Notes: generated by a model from the letters alone, not told the origin. DNA of 39,902 nt from Burkholderia sp. Bp8963 (GCF_003854275.1 NZ_QTQP01000060.1:1-39902); one strand, 5' to 3'. Shown: positions 1-8,027, numbered from the stretch's first letter. Translations and numbers: made by a program.

Positions 1-322
1 TTGTTCAGGCGCGCGTCGCCAAGGTCCAGTTGCTCGAATTCCGTTTGTGTCCAGGGCGTCGATTCCGTGACCAAGGCGTCCGCTCAAAAGCGGAGAGTAA
101 ACGCGAAACGCCGACAGTTTACAAGCGTCGCTCTATGTCATTGAAAGTAAACGGGCTTCGTCGCCGTCGCCGAACAACAAGGACGTTGTGTATAACGACA
201 TGCGCACAACCCCGGTTATATAAAGCTAATTAAATGCCCAGAGGGAGCTTACGGATACTGCGACGAGGAATACTTCTTCATCAGGATCCGCGCCGCGTTC
301 CCCGGTAATCGTCGATGAACCT
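1..322. other. Non-coding left edge with short repeated motif
   Basis: I see no gene here. A 67-codon open frame at 30-233 is arginine-rich, has no ribosome-binding site and resembles nothing I know. The stretch carries a loosely repeated motif: AGTAAACGCGAAACG near 98, AGTTTACAAGCGTCG near 116 and AGTAAACGGGCTTCG near 145. AT-rich sequence follows near 219-235. Such repeats beside the end of a catabolic island could be recombinase or transposon-end sites, but I cannot name an element. Confidence 0.4.
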
Positions 323-358
323 AAAAAAAGCCCCGCAGACTTTACGTCGCAGGGCTTT
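323..358 (-). terminator. Rho-independent terminator after tetR
   Basis: On the minus strand an AAAGCCC arm pairs with GGGCTTT. Inner pairing of GCGAC with GTC-GC extends the stem, and a run of seven T follows. It lies just past the stop of the TetR gene, so it closes the leftmost minus-strand operon. Confidence 0.85.
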
Positions 359-368
359 GACCGAAACC

Positions 369-953
369 TCACTTAGCTACCAGGCCATCGAGGATGACTT
401 GGCAAAGTTTTTCGGCCATCTCGGCAGGCGGGCGCTCTGAGGCCATGCGCGGGTACCACTTATAGGCCCAGTTGCAAATCCCCAAGAAAGCAAAGACGGT
501 GATATCAGGATCATTGTCACGGAAGGCACCAGAAGAAATGCCGTCAGTGATAATTTTGCGAATACGCTTAAGGTACTTGTCGCGTAGTTTGCGAATCTGC
601 CCACGATGTTCATTTTGCAGATCACCATAGTGATCCATGAACGCTCGCACATATCCAGGATGCTCAGAAATTTGACGCAAGGTCGAGGTACAGGCTTTAA
701 TCAGCAATGATGCTGCATGCGTACACCCATCGCTCGCATCTTCCAGGTCCTCTATCAGAAGCTCCATGTGCGCCTGGTGCATTTCAAAGAGAATCGCAGC
801 CTTACTAGGGAAGTAGTGGTAAAGCGTGGGCTTGCCCATGCCAGCTTCGTCGGCTAACATTTGCATAGTCATCTTGTGGTAGCCCACCTTGTCAAACAGG
901 TCGGCACAGTGATCGAAGATCTTCAGTCTTTTCTCGCTGTGCTCGGCTGTCAT
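369..953 (-). CDS. TetR/AcrR-family transcriptional regulator
   Basis: A protein of 194 residues, the usual size for the family. The N-terminal helix-turn-helix is clear (MQMLADEAGMGKPTLYHYF, roughly residues 29-47), followed by the typical SKAAILFEM ligand-domain start. I chose ATG at 953 because AAGG lies 5 nt upstream. ATG at 977 is possible but its AAGGA is almost in contact with it. The gene is last in the minus-strand catabolic unit and also has its own promoter, with a palindrome over the -10 (1076-1118). TetR proteins of this type usually repress and are released by acyl-CoA or a pathway intermediate. It is the only regulator gene inside the island, so it is the first candidate for the CGACC-N4-GGTCG sites at 6.3, 7.9 and 24.7 kb; that link is inference. 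Confidence 0.85.
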   Translation of the reverse strand: MTAEHSEKRLKIFDHCADLFDKVGYHKMTMQMLADEAGMGKPTLYHYFPSKAAILFEMHQAHMELLIEDLEDASDGCTHAASLLIKACTSTLRQISEHPGYVRAFMDHYGDLQNEHRGQIRKLRDKYLKRIRKIITDGISSGAFRDNDPDITVFAFLGICNWAYKWYPRMASERPPAEMAEKLCQVILDGLVAK

Positions 954-1075
954 TGTTGCCTTGGCTTTATCCTTCATTTCCTTAGTTTTCTCGTCTTTTA
1001 TCTGGCGCACTCGTAAATAGTGCACAAGAACTACCTTGCACAAAGCCTACCCACTAGTCCCGAGCACAAAGGGAA

Positions 1076-1118
1076 GACGTCTACATGATGATGTAGAGGT
1101 CTGTGATTCTACTTTCAA
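1076..1118 (-). promoter_or_regulatory. tetR promoter with overlapping palindrome
   Basis: On the minus strand TTGAAA (1113-1118) and TACATC (1090-1095) are spaced by 17 nt. A near-perfect 26-bp palindrome covers the -10: arms GACGTCTACAT and ATGTAGAGGTC around GATG, 1076-1101, with one mismatched pair. The layout suits autoregulation. The sequence is unlike the CGACC-N4-GGTCG sites found elsewhere in the island. Confidence 0.55.
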
Positions 1119-1145
1119 AGAGTCGGACTATGAGCAGTCAGCCCC

Positions 1146-1994
1146 TTAATACTGATAGAAACCCTGACCTGATTTGCGCCCCAGATATCCGGCATCGACC
1201 ATTTCCTGAAGTAACGGCGCCGGTCGATATTTAGAATCGTTGAAGCTCGCGTACAGCACCTCTTGCACCATCAGCAACGTGTCGAGGCCGATCAAGTCTG
1301 CGAGTGCGAGCGGGCCGATAGGGTGATTCGCTCCGAGCTTCATGCCCTTGTCGATGTCTTCGGCTGAAGCCAGTCCTTCCTGGAGCGCGAAAATGGCTTC
1401 GTTGATCATCGGGACCAAGATACGGTTGACGGCAAAGCCCGGGCTGTTTTTAGCCACAATCGCCGTCTTGCCGATAGTCTCAACGAAGTCCTTCGCCACA
1501 TCGAGCGTCGGGCCATCCGTCTGGAGGCCTGCGATCAGTTCGACAAGTGTCATGACCGGTACTGGATTGAAGAAGTGCGTACCGATGAAACGGCCCGGAT
1601 TCGAGACCTTAGACGCGAGCCTGGTAATTGAGATCGAACTCGTGTTCGTGGCAATCACGGCCGTCGAGCCCACTGACTCGTCAATCGACTTGAGGATCTT
1701 CGCTTTGATGTCCGCGTTCTCGGTAGCAGCTTCAACGACGATCGAAGCACGCGAGAGGTCGGAATACGTCACCGTAGTCTTGATACGGCCAAGAGTAGCG
1801 GTCTTCTCTTCGGCGCTAATCTTCTCCTTCTGCTCCAGACGGTCGAGGCTCTTGCTAATCGTGGACAGGCCGCGCTCCAATGCTGCGTCCGACACATCGA
1901 GCATAACGACGTTGAAGCCTGCTGCGGCTGCGACTTGGACAATGCCATTGCCCATAATACCCGCACCGACTACACCAATAATCTTGTTGCTCAT
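1146..1994 (-). CDS. 3-hydroxyacyl-CoA (3-hydroxybutyryl-CoA) dehydrogenase
   Basis: This 282-residue protein matches the single-function 3-hydroxybutyryl-CoA dehydrogenase family in length and motifs. The NAD-binding motif GAGIMG is at residues 10-15 with the ribose-binding aspartate at 33. NTSSIS carries S119, and THFFNP carries the catalytic H140. It oxidises an (S)-3-hydroxyacyl-CoA to the 3-oxoacyl-CoA with NAD+, in the cytoplasm. I start it at ATG 1994, with AAAGG upstream, instead of an earlier in-frame codon, because family members begin just before the GAGIMG strand. It lies 23 nt after the BktB-like thiolase gene, so the pair forms the last two steps of a beta-oxidation turn. The actual chain length or ring substrate is unknown. 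Confidence 0.92.
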   Translation of the reverse strand: MSNKIIGVVGAGIMGNGIVQVAAAAGFNVVMLDVSDAALERGLSTISKSLDRLEQKEKISAEEKTATLGRIKTTVTYSDLSRASIVVEAATENADIKAKILKSIDESVGSTAVIATNTSSISITRLASKVSNPGRFIGTHFFNPVPVMTLVELIAGLQTDGPTLDVAKDFVETIGKTAIVAKNSPGFAVNRILVPMINEAIFALQEGLASAEDIDKGMKLGANHPIGPLALADLIGLDTLLMVQEVLYASFNDSKYRPAPLLQEMVDAGYLGRKSGQGFYQY

Positions 1995-2017
1995 GTTCAG
2001 CGTACCTTTATATGGGG

Positions 2018-3202
2018 TTAAACGCGTTCGAAGATCGCTGCAATACCCTGCCCGCCGCCGATGCACATGGTGACGAGTGCGTAACGACCACCAGTGCGCT
2101 TAAGCTCTGCGATAGCCTTAGTCGTAATGATCGCGCCGGTAGCACCTACCGGATGGCCTAGCGAGATACCCGAACCGTTCGGGTTGACGCGAGCTGGATC
2201 GAAGCCCAGTTCACGAGTCACTGCCAGAGCTTGTGCGGCAAACGCCTCGTTAGCTTCGATGACATCCAGATCGTTAATCGACAGACCGGTACGAGACAGC
2301 ACTCGTTGCGTTGCCAAGACCGGGCCGATACCCATATACAGCGGCTCACAACCGCTATGAGCGTAGCCCACGAGTCGAGCTATCGGGGTCAAGCCCAGCG
2401 AATTCACGGCACGCCCCTCGGCCAGAACGACAGCACCCGCGCCATCATTCAACCCCGAGGCGTTACCTGCGGTAACAGTGCCGCCATCTTTCTTGAACAC
2501 GGGCTTCATCTGCGACAGCGACTCGACGGTGACATCAGCCTTTGCGTGCTCGTCGGTGTCAAAGGCTACTACACCCTTACGCGTTTTTATCTCGACAGGG
2601 ACGATCTGGTCCTTAAAGCGACCTTCACGAATAGCATTCAGTGCACGCTGTTGGCTTTCAGCTGCGAGTTCGTCTTGTTGTTCGCGCGTAATGCCATAGC
2701 GCGCGGCGACGTTCTCAGCGGTAATCCCCATATGCACCTTCTGCCACGGGTCATGAAGAATACCGTTCATGTAATCGACCATACCCGTATCGCCCATGCG
2801 TTGTCCCCAGCGAGCAGCCGGAACGATGTAAGGGCCGCGCGACATGGATTCAGCACCGCCGCCAACAGCGACTTCGCAGTCACCGAGAGCAATCGACTGA
2901 GCCGCGCTAATGATAGCTTGCAGACCCGAACCGCAAAGTCGATTCACGTTAAATGCCGGGGTGTCTTCTCGCATACCCGAATCGATAGCAACAACTCGCG
3001 ACAGGTAGGCATCACGGGGAGCGGTCGGGACGACGTTGCCCATCACCACGTGACCGACAGCGTCAGCCGGCACGGAATTACGCTCCAGCACCGCGCGGAC
3101 AGCAGTTGTGCCGAGCGTAGTGAGTTCAACGTCCTTGAGCGAGCCGCCAAAGGTTCCGATAGCGGTACGTGCCGCTCCAACTACAAAGATTTCACGATCC
3201 AT
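2018..3202 (-). CDS. bktB: BktB-like beta-ketothiolase (acetyl-CoA acyltransferase)
   Basis: A 394-residue thiolase with the full catalytic set: nucleophile C90 in NRLCGSG, H350 in GHPVGATGA and C380 in CIGGGQG. The sequence closely follows Ralstonia/Cupriavidus BktB from memory (start MxREIxVV, RTAIGTFGGSLKD, end IAAIFER). BktB accepts C4 and longer 3-oxoacyl-CoAs, releasing acetyl-CoA. The start at ATG 3202 gives the usual family N-terminus. It sits between the Ltp-type gene (42 nt upstream) and the hydroxyacyl-CoA dehydrogenase (23 nt downstream) in one operon. The dehydrogenase would make the 3-oxo substrate cleaved here. The symbol reflects homology, not proven substrate preference. Confidence 0.92.
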   Translation of the reverse strand: MDREIFVVGAARTAIGTFGGSLKDVELTTLGTTAVRAVLERNSVPADAVGHVVMGNVVPTAPRDAYLSRVVAIDSGMREDTPAFNVNRLCGSGLQAIISAAQSIALGDCEVAVGGGAESMSRGPYIVPAARWGQRMGDTGMVDYMNGILHDPWQKVHMGITAENVAARYGITREQQDELAAESQQRALNAIREGRFKDQIVPVEIKTRKGVVAFDTDEHAKADVTVESLSQMKPVFKKDGGTVTAGNASGLNDGAGAVVLAEGRAVNSLGLTPIARLVGYAHSGCEPLYMGIGPVLATQRVLSRTGLSINDLDVIEANEAFAAQALAVTRELGFDPARVNPNGSGISLGHPVGATGAIITTKAIAELKRTGGRYALVTMCIGGGQGIAAIFERV

Positions 3203-3244
3203 CTTCAATCCTGTTCTGTTGCGATAGCTGTTGAGCACCAGCGG

Positions 3245-4396
3245 TTAACCGCGTTCGAGAATAGTGACGCCGCTCACTCCGGGCGCACCGTATACGTGCG
3301 TATAACCCAGTCTCGGGTTATTCGGCACCTGACGCGCACCTGCCTGACCGCGGAGTTGCAAACTGATTTCGATTACCTGACGCAAGCCAGAAGCGCCAAC
3401 AGGCTCGCCATTCGCCAGGCATCCGCCATCCGTATTGATAGGCAGGCGGCCGTTGATTTCCGTAGCGCCTTCGCGGAGCAACTTTTCTTGCTCGCCGTGC
3501 TCACAAAAACCATTCTCCGCCATGTGGATGATCTCCGACCCGGAATCCGTATCCTGCAATTGGATGACGTTGATATCTTCTGGCCCGACGCCCGCTTCCT
3601 CGAACGCTGCTTTAGAAGCTGTCACTGTCGGAGCTGACACCTGTTGCGCCATCAGTGCGGGACTGAAGACTTCGAACGAACCGTGATGACGGGTCCTGAC
3701 TGCCGCCGAGCGGATGATCACGGGATTAGCTTGATACTTCTTTGCCAGCTTAGCCGAGCACAGGACGATCGCTGCACCACCCTCTGCTGGATTGCAGAAC
3801 ATGAACTTGCGAAGAGGCAGGCTCACGGCGCTCGATTCAGCGACTTGTTCGTAATCGAGTTCTTGCCTACGCCATGCGTTAGGATTCAGTGCTCCGTTGC
3901 GCGATGCACGTTGAGCCACCCGAATCAGGGCATCATCCGTAATGCCGTATTCGTGCATATAGCGACGAGTCTTCATCGCGAAGAACTGAGTAGTGAGCAT
4001 CAAACCAGTTTCACCGTACCAGTCCTCGAGACCCCAGTCTTTAGGCAACGGATTGAAAGCCCCACGCGGATGCTTATCGAAACCAACAGCAACACCAATG
4101 TCAGCCGAACCCGACCGAATCGCGGCAATGACGGCTGCGAGAGATGATCCGCCCGTCGCGCAACCATTAGCTACGTTGACGAAAGGCAGGCCAGTGAGAC
4201 CCAGATCGTTAGCAAGCGCATCCGCGTTGCCCGCGTCCTGCGAACCGCCGTATGCAACCTGAACTTGATCCCACGTAATACTTGCGTCTTTAAGCGCCTC
4301 TCGCACAGCATGAGCGCCCTGTGCTCGACCCGATACACCATCGAAGCGCCCGAATCGGTGCATGCCGACGCCGATGATCGCGACATCGTTACTCAT
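3245..4396 (-). CDS. SCP-x/Ltp-type thiolase-like protein
   Basis: A thiolase-fold protein of 383 residues in the lipid-transfer/SCP-x branch. The nucleophile-loop cysteine is kept (C79 in ANGCATGGSS). The C-terminal catalytic loop reads THVYGAPGVSG instead of the canonical CxGGGxG. In this family, Ltp2-type members paired with a DUF35 protein are retro-aldolases that remove the last part of a steroid side chain, while SCP-x members are thiolases. Here a DUF35 gene ends only 4 nt upstream and the two were probably co-translated, which favours a two-subunit Ltp-DUF35 enzyme. Acting on a branched or ring-attached acyl-CoA is inference. The start is ATG 4396, preceded by a GAGGGGGG stretch. Confidence 0.82.
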   Translation of the reverse strand: MSNDVAIIGVGMHRFGRFDGVSGRAQGAHAVREALKDASITWDQVQVAYGGSQDAGNADALANDLGLTGLPFVNVANGCATGGSSLAAVIAAIRSGSADIGVAVGFDKHPRGAFNPLPKDWGLEDWYGETGLMLTTQFFAMKTRRYMHEYGITDDALIRVAQRASRNGALNPNAWRRQELDYEQVAESSAVSLPLRKFMFCNPAEGGAAIVLCSAKLAKKYQANPVIIRSAAVRTRHHGSFEVFSPALMAQQVSAPTVTASKAAFEEAGVGPEDINVIQLQDTDSGSEIIHMAENGFCEHGEQEKLLREGATEINGRLPINTDGGCLANGEPVGASGLRQVIEISLQLRGQAGARQVPNNPRLGYTHVYGAPGVSGVTILERG

Positions 4397-4400
4397 TGCC

Positions 4401-4853
4401 TTAACCCCCCTCGATATCAGATTCTGCTGGCGAGAACACAAACGTCACGAGGTTAGCGCCCTCAGGCGTTTTCCCATAGGTTTCGAGCGACATCGTCATC
4501 GACATTCCGATTTTCAACTTATCGGCGTCAGCAACAGACAAACGACTCTCGATCTTGATACCACTAGGCATTTCAATATATCCAACACCATAGGGCTTGA
4601 AACTAGCATCGGTCTCGCCGCTGTTGTAGGGCGTCTTGGGCAAGAAGCTCTGGATCGTCCACGTCCACAAGGTTCCGTGACGTCCAAAATTAAATCGATT
4701 TAGATTCGTGCCAGTGCAGCGCGTACACCCAGACGCACCGGGGAAATAGGTTTCACCACAGTCAGCACACTGATTCCCTACTAGAGTCGCCGTGCCATGT
4801 ACATCGCGCTCAATTGATGATGGGCAGGCTAGTACAAAATTGTCAGCATTCAT
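4401..4853 (-). CDS. DUF35 OB-fold / zinc-ribbon protein, Ltp partner
   Basis: A 150-residue protein with an N-terminal rubredoxin-like zinc ribbon: C29-x2-C32 and C43-x2-C46 around GETYFPGASG. An OB-fold follows, with the family motif YGVGYIEMPSG near residues 88-98. DUF35 (ChsH2 C-terminal type) proteins bind acyl-CoA and form complexes with MaoC-like hydratases or Ltp-type thiolases/aldolases. The gene stops 4 nt before the Ltp-type gene, so it is almost certainly its structural partner. There is no separate MaoC domain, so the hydratase role would have to come from another protein. The start at 4853 is the only good one. Confidence 0.88.
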   Translation of the reverse strand: MNADNFVLACPSSIERDVHGTATLVGNQCADCGETYFPGASGCTRCTGTNLNRFNFGRHGTLWTWTIQSFLPKTPYNSGETDASFKPYGVGYIEMPSGIKIESRLSVADADKLKIGMSMTMSLETYGKTPEGANLVTFVFSPAESDIEGG

Positions 4854-4877
4854 GTTTAGGCCGTTTTCTCGAGTGGT

Positions 4878-4902
4878 TCAGGTAGTCTTCACAACTACCT
4901 GA
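4878..4902 (-). other. Intercistronic stem-loop
   Basis: TCAGGTAGT and ACTACCTGA form a perfect 9-bp stem around a 7-nt loop, between the FAD-dehydrogenase stop and the DUF35 start. There is no U-run, so it is more likely an mRNA stability or processing element than a terminator. Confidence 0.5.
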
Positions 4903-4912
4903 GCTGCAGTAC

Positions 4913-6244
4913 TTATTTCCAACCAGCTGTTTGAGCTGCCGTGATACCGAACGTCATAGCCATTGCAAGACCACCCGCGTAGCCGGTACCGTATGCGCCA
5001 CCGGCATCCGAACCTGCTGCGAGAAGACCCGGAAGCACAGAGCCATCGTCCTTGAGCACGCGGGCATCGGTATCGATCATCAGACCGCCGAACGTGAATG
5101 TGATAGCTGGATACACTACGAGAGCGTAGTACTCGCCATCCAGCGGGATAGCCGATTCACGTCGCGGAGGATTCAAGTTCTCCCAACCATTGGTCGAGCC
5201 TTCTTGATACTCAGCAAGGCTCCTCACGAGTTGCGCGCCGTCGAAGCCGTGAGCCGTCGCAAACCTCTCCAGTTCAACAATGTCTGTCGTGTGTACGCCT
5301 TCACCACCGTTCTCGATAGCGACCTTGTATTTATCCAGCGGGGGCGCAGAAAGCACAACGTGAGCCGTCGCGTACGTTTCCTGAATACGCTTGTCCCAGA
5401 GCAGGATAGCGCGTGCATTGGATTCGAAAACCGTGCGATACGTGTTCGTATGATCGCCTTCAGTTTCATCGCAGTAACGGAAGCCCTGTTCATTGAACAG
5501 CAGCGAGTGGTCGCTGTGGTATTGGCTGAGACCCGTATAGTAGCGTTCTTCTCCCCAGTTCCGGCTCTTCGTCACCAAGTGGCCGTAGAAGCCCTTGTTG
5601 TTCTTGTTGAAGACGCCACCGGCCTCGGTGCCCAGACGGATACCATCACCCTGCGAAACCGGGTTGGAGCGCAGGAGAAGGTTGCGCGCGTTTCCATGGA
5701 TGTTTTGTGCACGGAGTTCGGGCGAGCCCTGATAACCGCCCGTAGCCAGAATAGTGTTTGTAGCGATGACGTCTACAGTGCCATCGGCGCATACAGTGCG
5801 AGCCCCGATAACTTTCCCTGCGTCGTCCTTGAGCAGCGTTTCGGTCGTTGTCTCGTATACGATATAGCCCCCCGCCTTTTCTACCATCTGAATGCAGTCG
5901 TCCAGATGGTGGATCAGATCGACTGCGTAGCCACGGCCATGCAGGACGTTCATCGCAGGACTGACCTGAATGCCACGTGAGCGTATCCAAGCGAGCGCCT
6001 GAGGATAGGTATCGAGCACGACATCGCCCAACTTGGGATCTCCGCAGCCATACATCGACATCTTGGAAGCTGAAGTCGCTGTCCAAAGAACGCCTCCGCT
6101 CAACACAGCCGAGCCACCTCGCGTCGACGCTTTCTCAACTACGACAACGCGTGCGCCTCGCTCAGCTGCCCAGCCAGCGGCAGACAGTCCCGCCATGCCA
6201 GAGCCGATGACCAAGAGGTCGCACTCCATTGTTTCGTGACTCAC
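4913..6244 (-). CDS. FAD-dependent dehydrogenase (fumarate reductase/KstD/TcuA superfamily)
   Basis: A 443-residue flavoprotein. The N-terminal FAD motif GSGMAG is at 14-19 with the ribose-binding E37, then RGGSAVLSGG. The C-terminal FAD loop reads FTFGGLMIDTDARVL, then PGLLAAGSDAGGAYGTGYAGG. Relatives include 3-ketosteroid-delta1-dehydrogenase, 4-oxocyclohexanecarboxylate desaturase and tricarballylate dehydrogenase, which desaturate next to a ketone or carboxylate. At 443 residues it is nearer TcuA than the 500+ residue KstD. I chose GTG 6244 because a perfect AAGGAGG (6249-6255) sits 4 nt upstream; an ATG at 6298 has no such site. It is the first gene of the operon running to 369, behind an operator-bearing promoter. 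The substrate is unknown; ring desaturation is my preferred reading. Confidence 0.85.
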   Translation of the reverse strand: MSHETMECDLLVIGSGMAGLSAAGWAAERGARVVVVEKASTRGGSAVLSGGVLWTATSASKMSMYGCGDPKLGDVVLDTYPQALAWIRSRGIQVSPAMNVLHGRGYAVDLIHHLDDCIQMVEKAGGYIVYETTTETLLKDDAGKVIGARTVCADGTVDVIATNTILATGGYQGSPELRAQNIHGNARNLLLRSNPVSQGDGIRLGTEAGGVFNKNNKGFYGHLVTKSRNWGEERYYTGLSQYHSDHSLLFNEQGFRYCDETEGDHTNTYRTVFESNARAILLWDKRIQETYATAHVVLSAPPLDKYKVAIENGGEGVHTTDIVELERFATAHGFDGAQLVRSLAEYQEGSTNGWENLNPPRRESAIPLDGEYYALVVYPAITFTFGGLMIDTDARVLKDDGSVLPGLLAAGSDAGGAYGTGYAGGLAMAMTFGITAAQTAGWK

Positions 6245-6325
6245 GCTGCCTCCTTCAGATCTATGTAGATTCAGATTGAAAAACTGCTTGACACCCACGC
6301 CTGAGATCGCATCTCATAGCAACCA

Positions 6326-6355
6326 ATGCTACTCGACCGACTGGTCGGGCGTCAA
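6326..6355 (-). promoter_or_regulatory. Unit A promoter with operator in spacer
   Basis: On the minus strand TTGACG (6350-6355) and TAGCAT (6326-6331) have an 18-nt spacer. Within the spacer lies CGACC-N4-GGTCG (6334-6347). The site is nearly base-identical to those at 24.67 and 24.77 kb. A repressor bound there would block RNA polymerase. Confidence 0.75.
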
Positions 6356-6395
6356 CTGTGACGACGTACGCGCCAGGCACCGCGGCCTACAGACA

Positions 6396-6447
6396 GGTAA
6401 CCTCATAGTTACCCTTGTTGACACCTTTTATTGGCGTCAAGTAGATT
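6396..6447 (+). promoter_or_regulatory. Probable porin promoter with inverted repeats
   Basis: TTGACA (6418-6423) and TAGATT (6442-6447) are 18 nt apart, pointing at the porin. GGTAAC-N6-GTTACC (6396-6413) lies directly upstream. A second imperfect repeat, TTGACACC-N7-GGCGTCAA (6418-6440), overlaps the -35 and spacer. This differs from the CGACC operator, so the porin may answer to another factor. Confidence 0.5.
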
Positions 6448-6488
6448 CGCCACCTGCTCGATTACCGCAGTAGCGGTGTGGTCAATTT

Positions 6489-6516
6489 ATCTAATCAATA
6501 GAGTCACTGATTAGAT
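6489..6516 (+). promoter_or_regulatory. 9-bp perfect inverted repeat in porin leader
   Basis: ATCTAATCA (6489-6497) and TGATTAGAT (6508-6516) are separated by 10 nt, about 145 nt before the porin start. It may be a regulator site or a leader hairpin. A further long-loop pair, CGGTCGCG (6540-6547) with CGCGACCG (6578-6585), lies between it and the gene. Confidence 0.4.
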
Positions 6517-6658
6517 GTGCAGAGCATTATAGAGATGAGCGGTCGCGTCCATGTCCGTCAACGAATCTTTCCCTGAGCGCGACCGTTAGCCGCATGCTTT
6601 ACGTTTATGGTTGCCAGAATTTCCAAAAAATAGTTTGAAGATTTGGAGACATATAAAC

Positions 6659-7840
6659 ATGAAAAAAACGCTTCTCGCTTTGACTGCACTTGCTTCGTTT
6701 GCTCAAGCAGCGCGCGCAGAATCCAGCATGACGATGTACGGCGTCGTAGATGCCCCTCTTGAATTCGTCACTCACCAAGCATCGGGCGCGCCCAGCCTGG
6801 ATGCAAACGGCCTTCCCGTTCCGAAGCCAGGCGGTAATCGTTGGTCCCTGAATTCGAGCGGCGGCCTGTCGAACTCGCGATGGGGCTTCAAGGGCAACGA
6901 AGACCTCGGCGGCGGCCTGTCGGCATTCTTTCAGCTTGAGAACGGCTTCGGCCTGACCACCGGTCAGCTCCAACAGGGCGGCCGTATGTTTGGCCGTATG
7001 GCCTTCGTCGGACTTAAGTCCGCTAACTGGGGCGCTATCTCGCTCGGTCGTCAGTACACAACGCTGCTCGAAGTTATGGCAACGCTTGGGCCGATCAATT
7101 TGGCAACTATGTACGAGCCGGTCACTGTAGAAACGGGTAGCAACTACCGTCAAGACAGTTCGATCAAGTATGTCGGCAATTTCGGCAAGGTGATGGTCGA
7201 AGGTCACTACAGCTTTAGCGCGGCTCAAGTGAACTTCAATGGACGTCCGGTCGCCAACAGCGGCAACGGTCAGATCCCCGGTCACTTCCACGACAACACG
7301 GCATGGGGTATCGGCGCTACCTATACGGACGGCCCGATGCTGTTGGCGTTCGGCGTTGACCAACTCTTCCCGTCAATGTCGACTACGGGTACCGGCGAAA
7401 ACTGGAATGCTACAAAGATCGCTGTTGGTGGTAGCTATATGATCACAAGCGACCTGAAACTCATGGGTGGTTACAGCTATGGGCGTACCACAGACCAGAA
7501 CAACCATGTTGTTTATCGTGGCGACTACTTCTGGACTGGTGCTCAGTACTCTTTCACACCCTTCATCAGGAGCGGTCTCGGCCTCTACTACAATCGTCTT
7601 TCAACGATGAAGACGAGCGCTACCGCAGCTGATGGTCGTATCGGCAACCCGTGGCAAATCAGCTTCTTCACTAGCTACCTCCTGTCGAAGCGCACCGACC
7701 TGTACTTCGTCACATCATATGCCCGTCACGCAGCTGAAGACATGGATAACACGGGTAACAGCAACATCGATGCTTACTACCTCACGCAAGGTGCGAAAGA
7801 CCAGCTTGGCGTGACTATTGGCGTTCGTCACCGCTTCTAA
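6659..7840 (+). CDS. Outer-membrane general porin (Gram-negative porin family)
   Basis: A 393-residue precursor with a clear signal peptide (MKKTLLALTALASFAQAARA, probable cleavage before ESSM). The mature start SSMTMYGVVDAPLEF is typical of Burkholderiales trimeric porins, and the alternating beta-barrel sequence ends in the terminal phenylalanine (RHRF) needed for Bam-dependent insertion. GGAG lies 10 nt before ATG 6659. It stands alone between two divergent catabolic units, which fits a role as the outer-membrane entry for the pathway substrate or a co-nutrient. Substrate selectivity cannot be read from the sequence. Confidence 0.93.
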   Translation: MKKTLLALTALASFAQAARAESSMTMYGVVDAPLEFVTHQASGAPSLDANGLPVPKPGGNRWSLNSSGGLSNSRWGFKGNEDLGGGLSAFFQLENGFGLTTGQLQQGGRMFGRMAFVGLKSANWGAISLGRQYTTLLEVMATLGPINLATMYEPVTVETGSNYRQDSSIKYVGNFGKVMVEGHYSFSAAQVNFNGRPVANSGNGQIPGHFHDNTAWGIGATYTDGPMLLAFGVDQLFPSMSTTGTGENWNATKIAVGGSYMITSDLKLMGGYSYGRTTDQNNHVVYRGDYFWTGAQYSFTPFIRSGLGLYYNRLSTMKTSATAADGRIGNPWQISFFTSYLLSKRTDLYFVTSYARHAAEDMDNTGNSNIDAYYLTQGAKDQLGVTIGVRHRF

Positions 7841-7887
7841 TCTATAAGCCCCCTCAGGATCCTCTTCGCTGTTTGCAATGATTAGTA

Positions 7888-7936
7888 TTGACTTTGCGAG
7901 TAGCGGTGGTAAATTTACTACTCGACCGCACGGTCG
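7888..7936 (+). promoter_or_regulatory. Unit C promoter with downstream operator
   Basis: TTGACT (7888-7893) and TAAATT (7910-7915) are 16 nt apart. CGACC-N4-GGTCG (7923-7936) lies right at the expected start point; its symmetry extends to a 22-bp CTCGACCG-N6-CGGTCGAG (7921-7942). The operator thus sits further downstream than at the other three promoters. Confidence 0.68.
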
Positions 7937-8027
7937 GTCGAGTTCTAGGATACGGCTCTACTCCCTTCGGGGAAAAGCCAGCATCCAACACTGCACTGTT
8001 ATGACTATGACTATCACAGGAACTGAC

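Noticed and set aside
30..233. 67-codon plus-strand ORF at the left edge
   Set aside because: No ribosome-binding site, arginine-rich composition, and overlap with a repeated non-coding motif; nothing recognisable.
2231..3637. 468-codon ORF antisense to two thiolase-type genes
   Set aside because: Shadow frame of two clear thiolase-family genes on the minus strand; spans their junction and has no domain.
6605..7363. 252-codon ORF antisense to the porin
   Set aside because: Shadow of the porin, which has a signal peptide, barrel and terminal phenylalanine.
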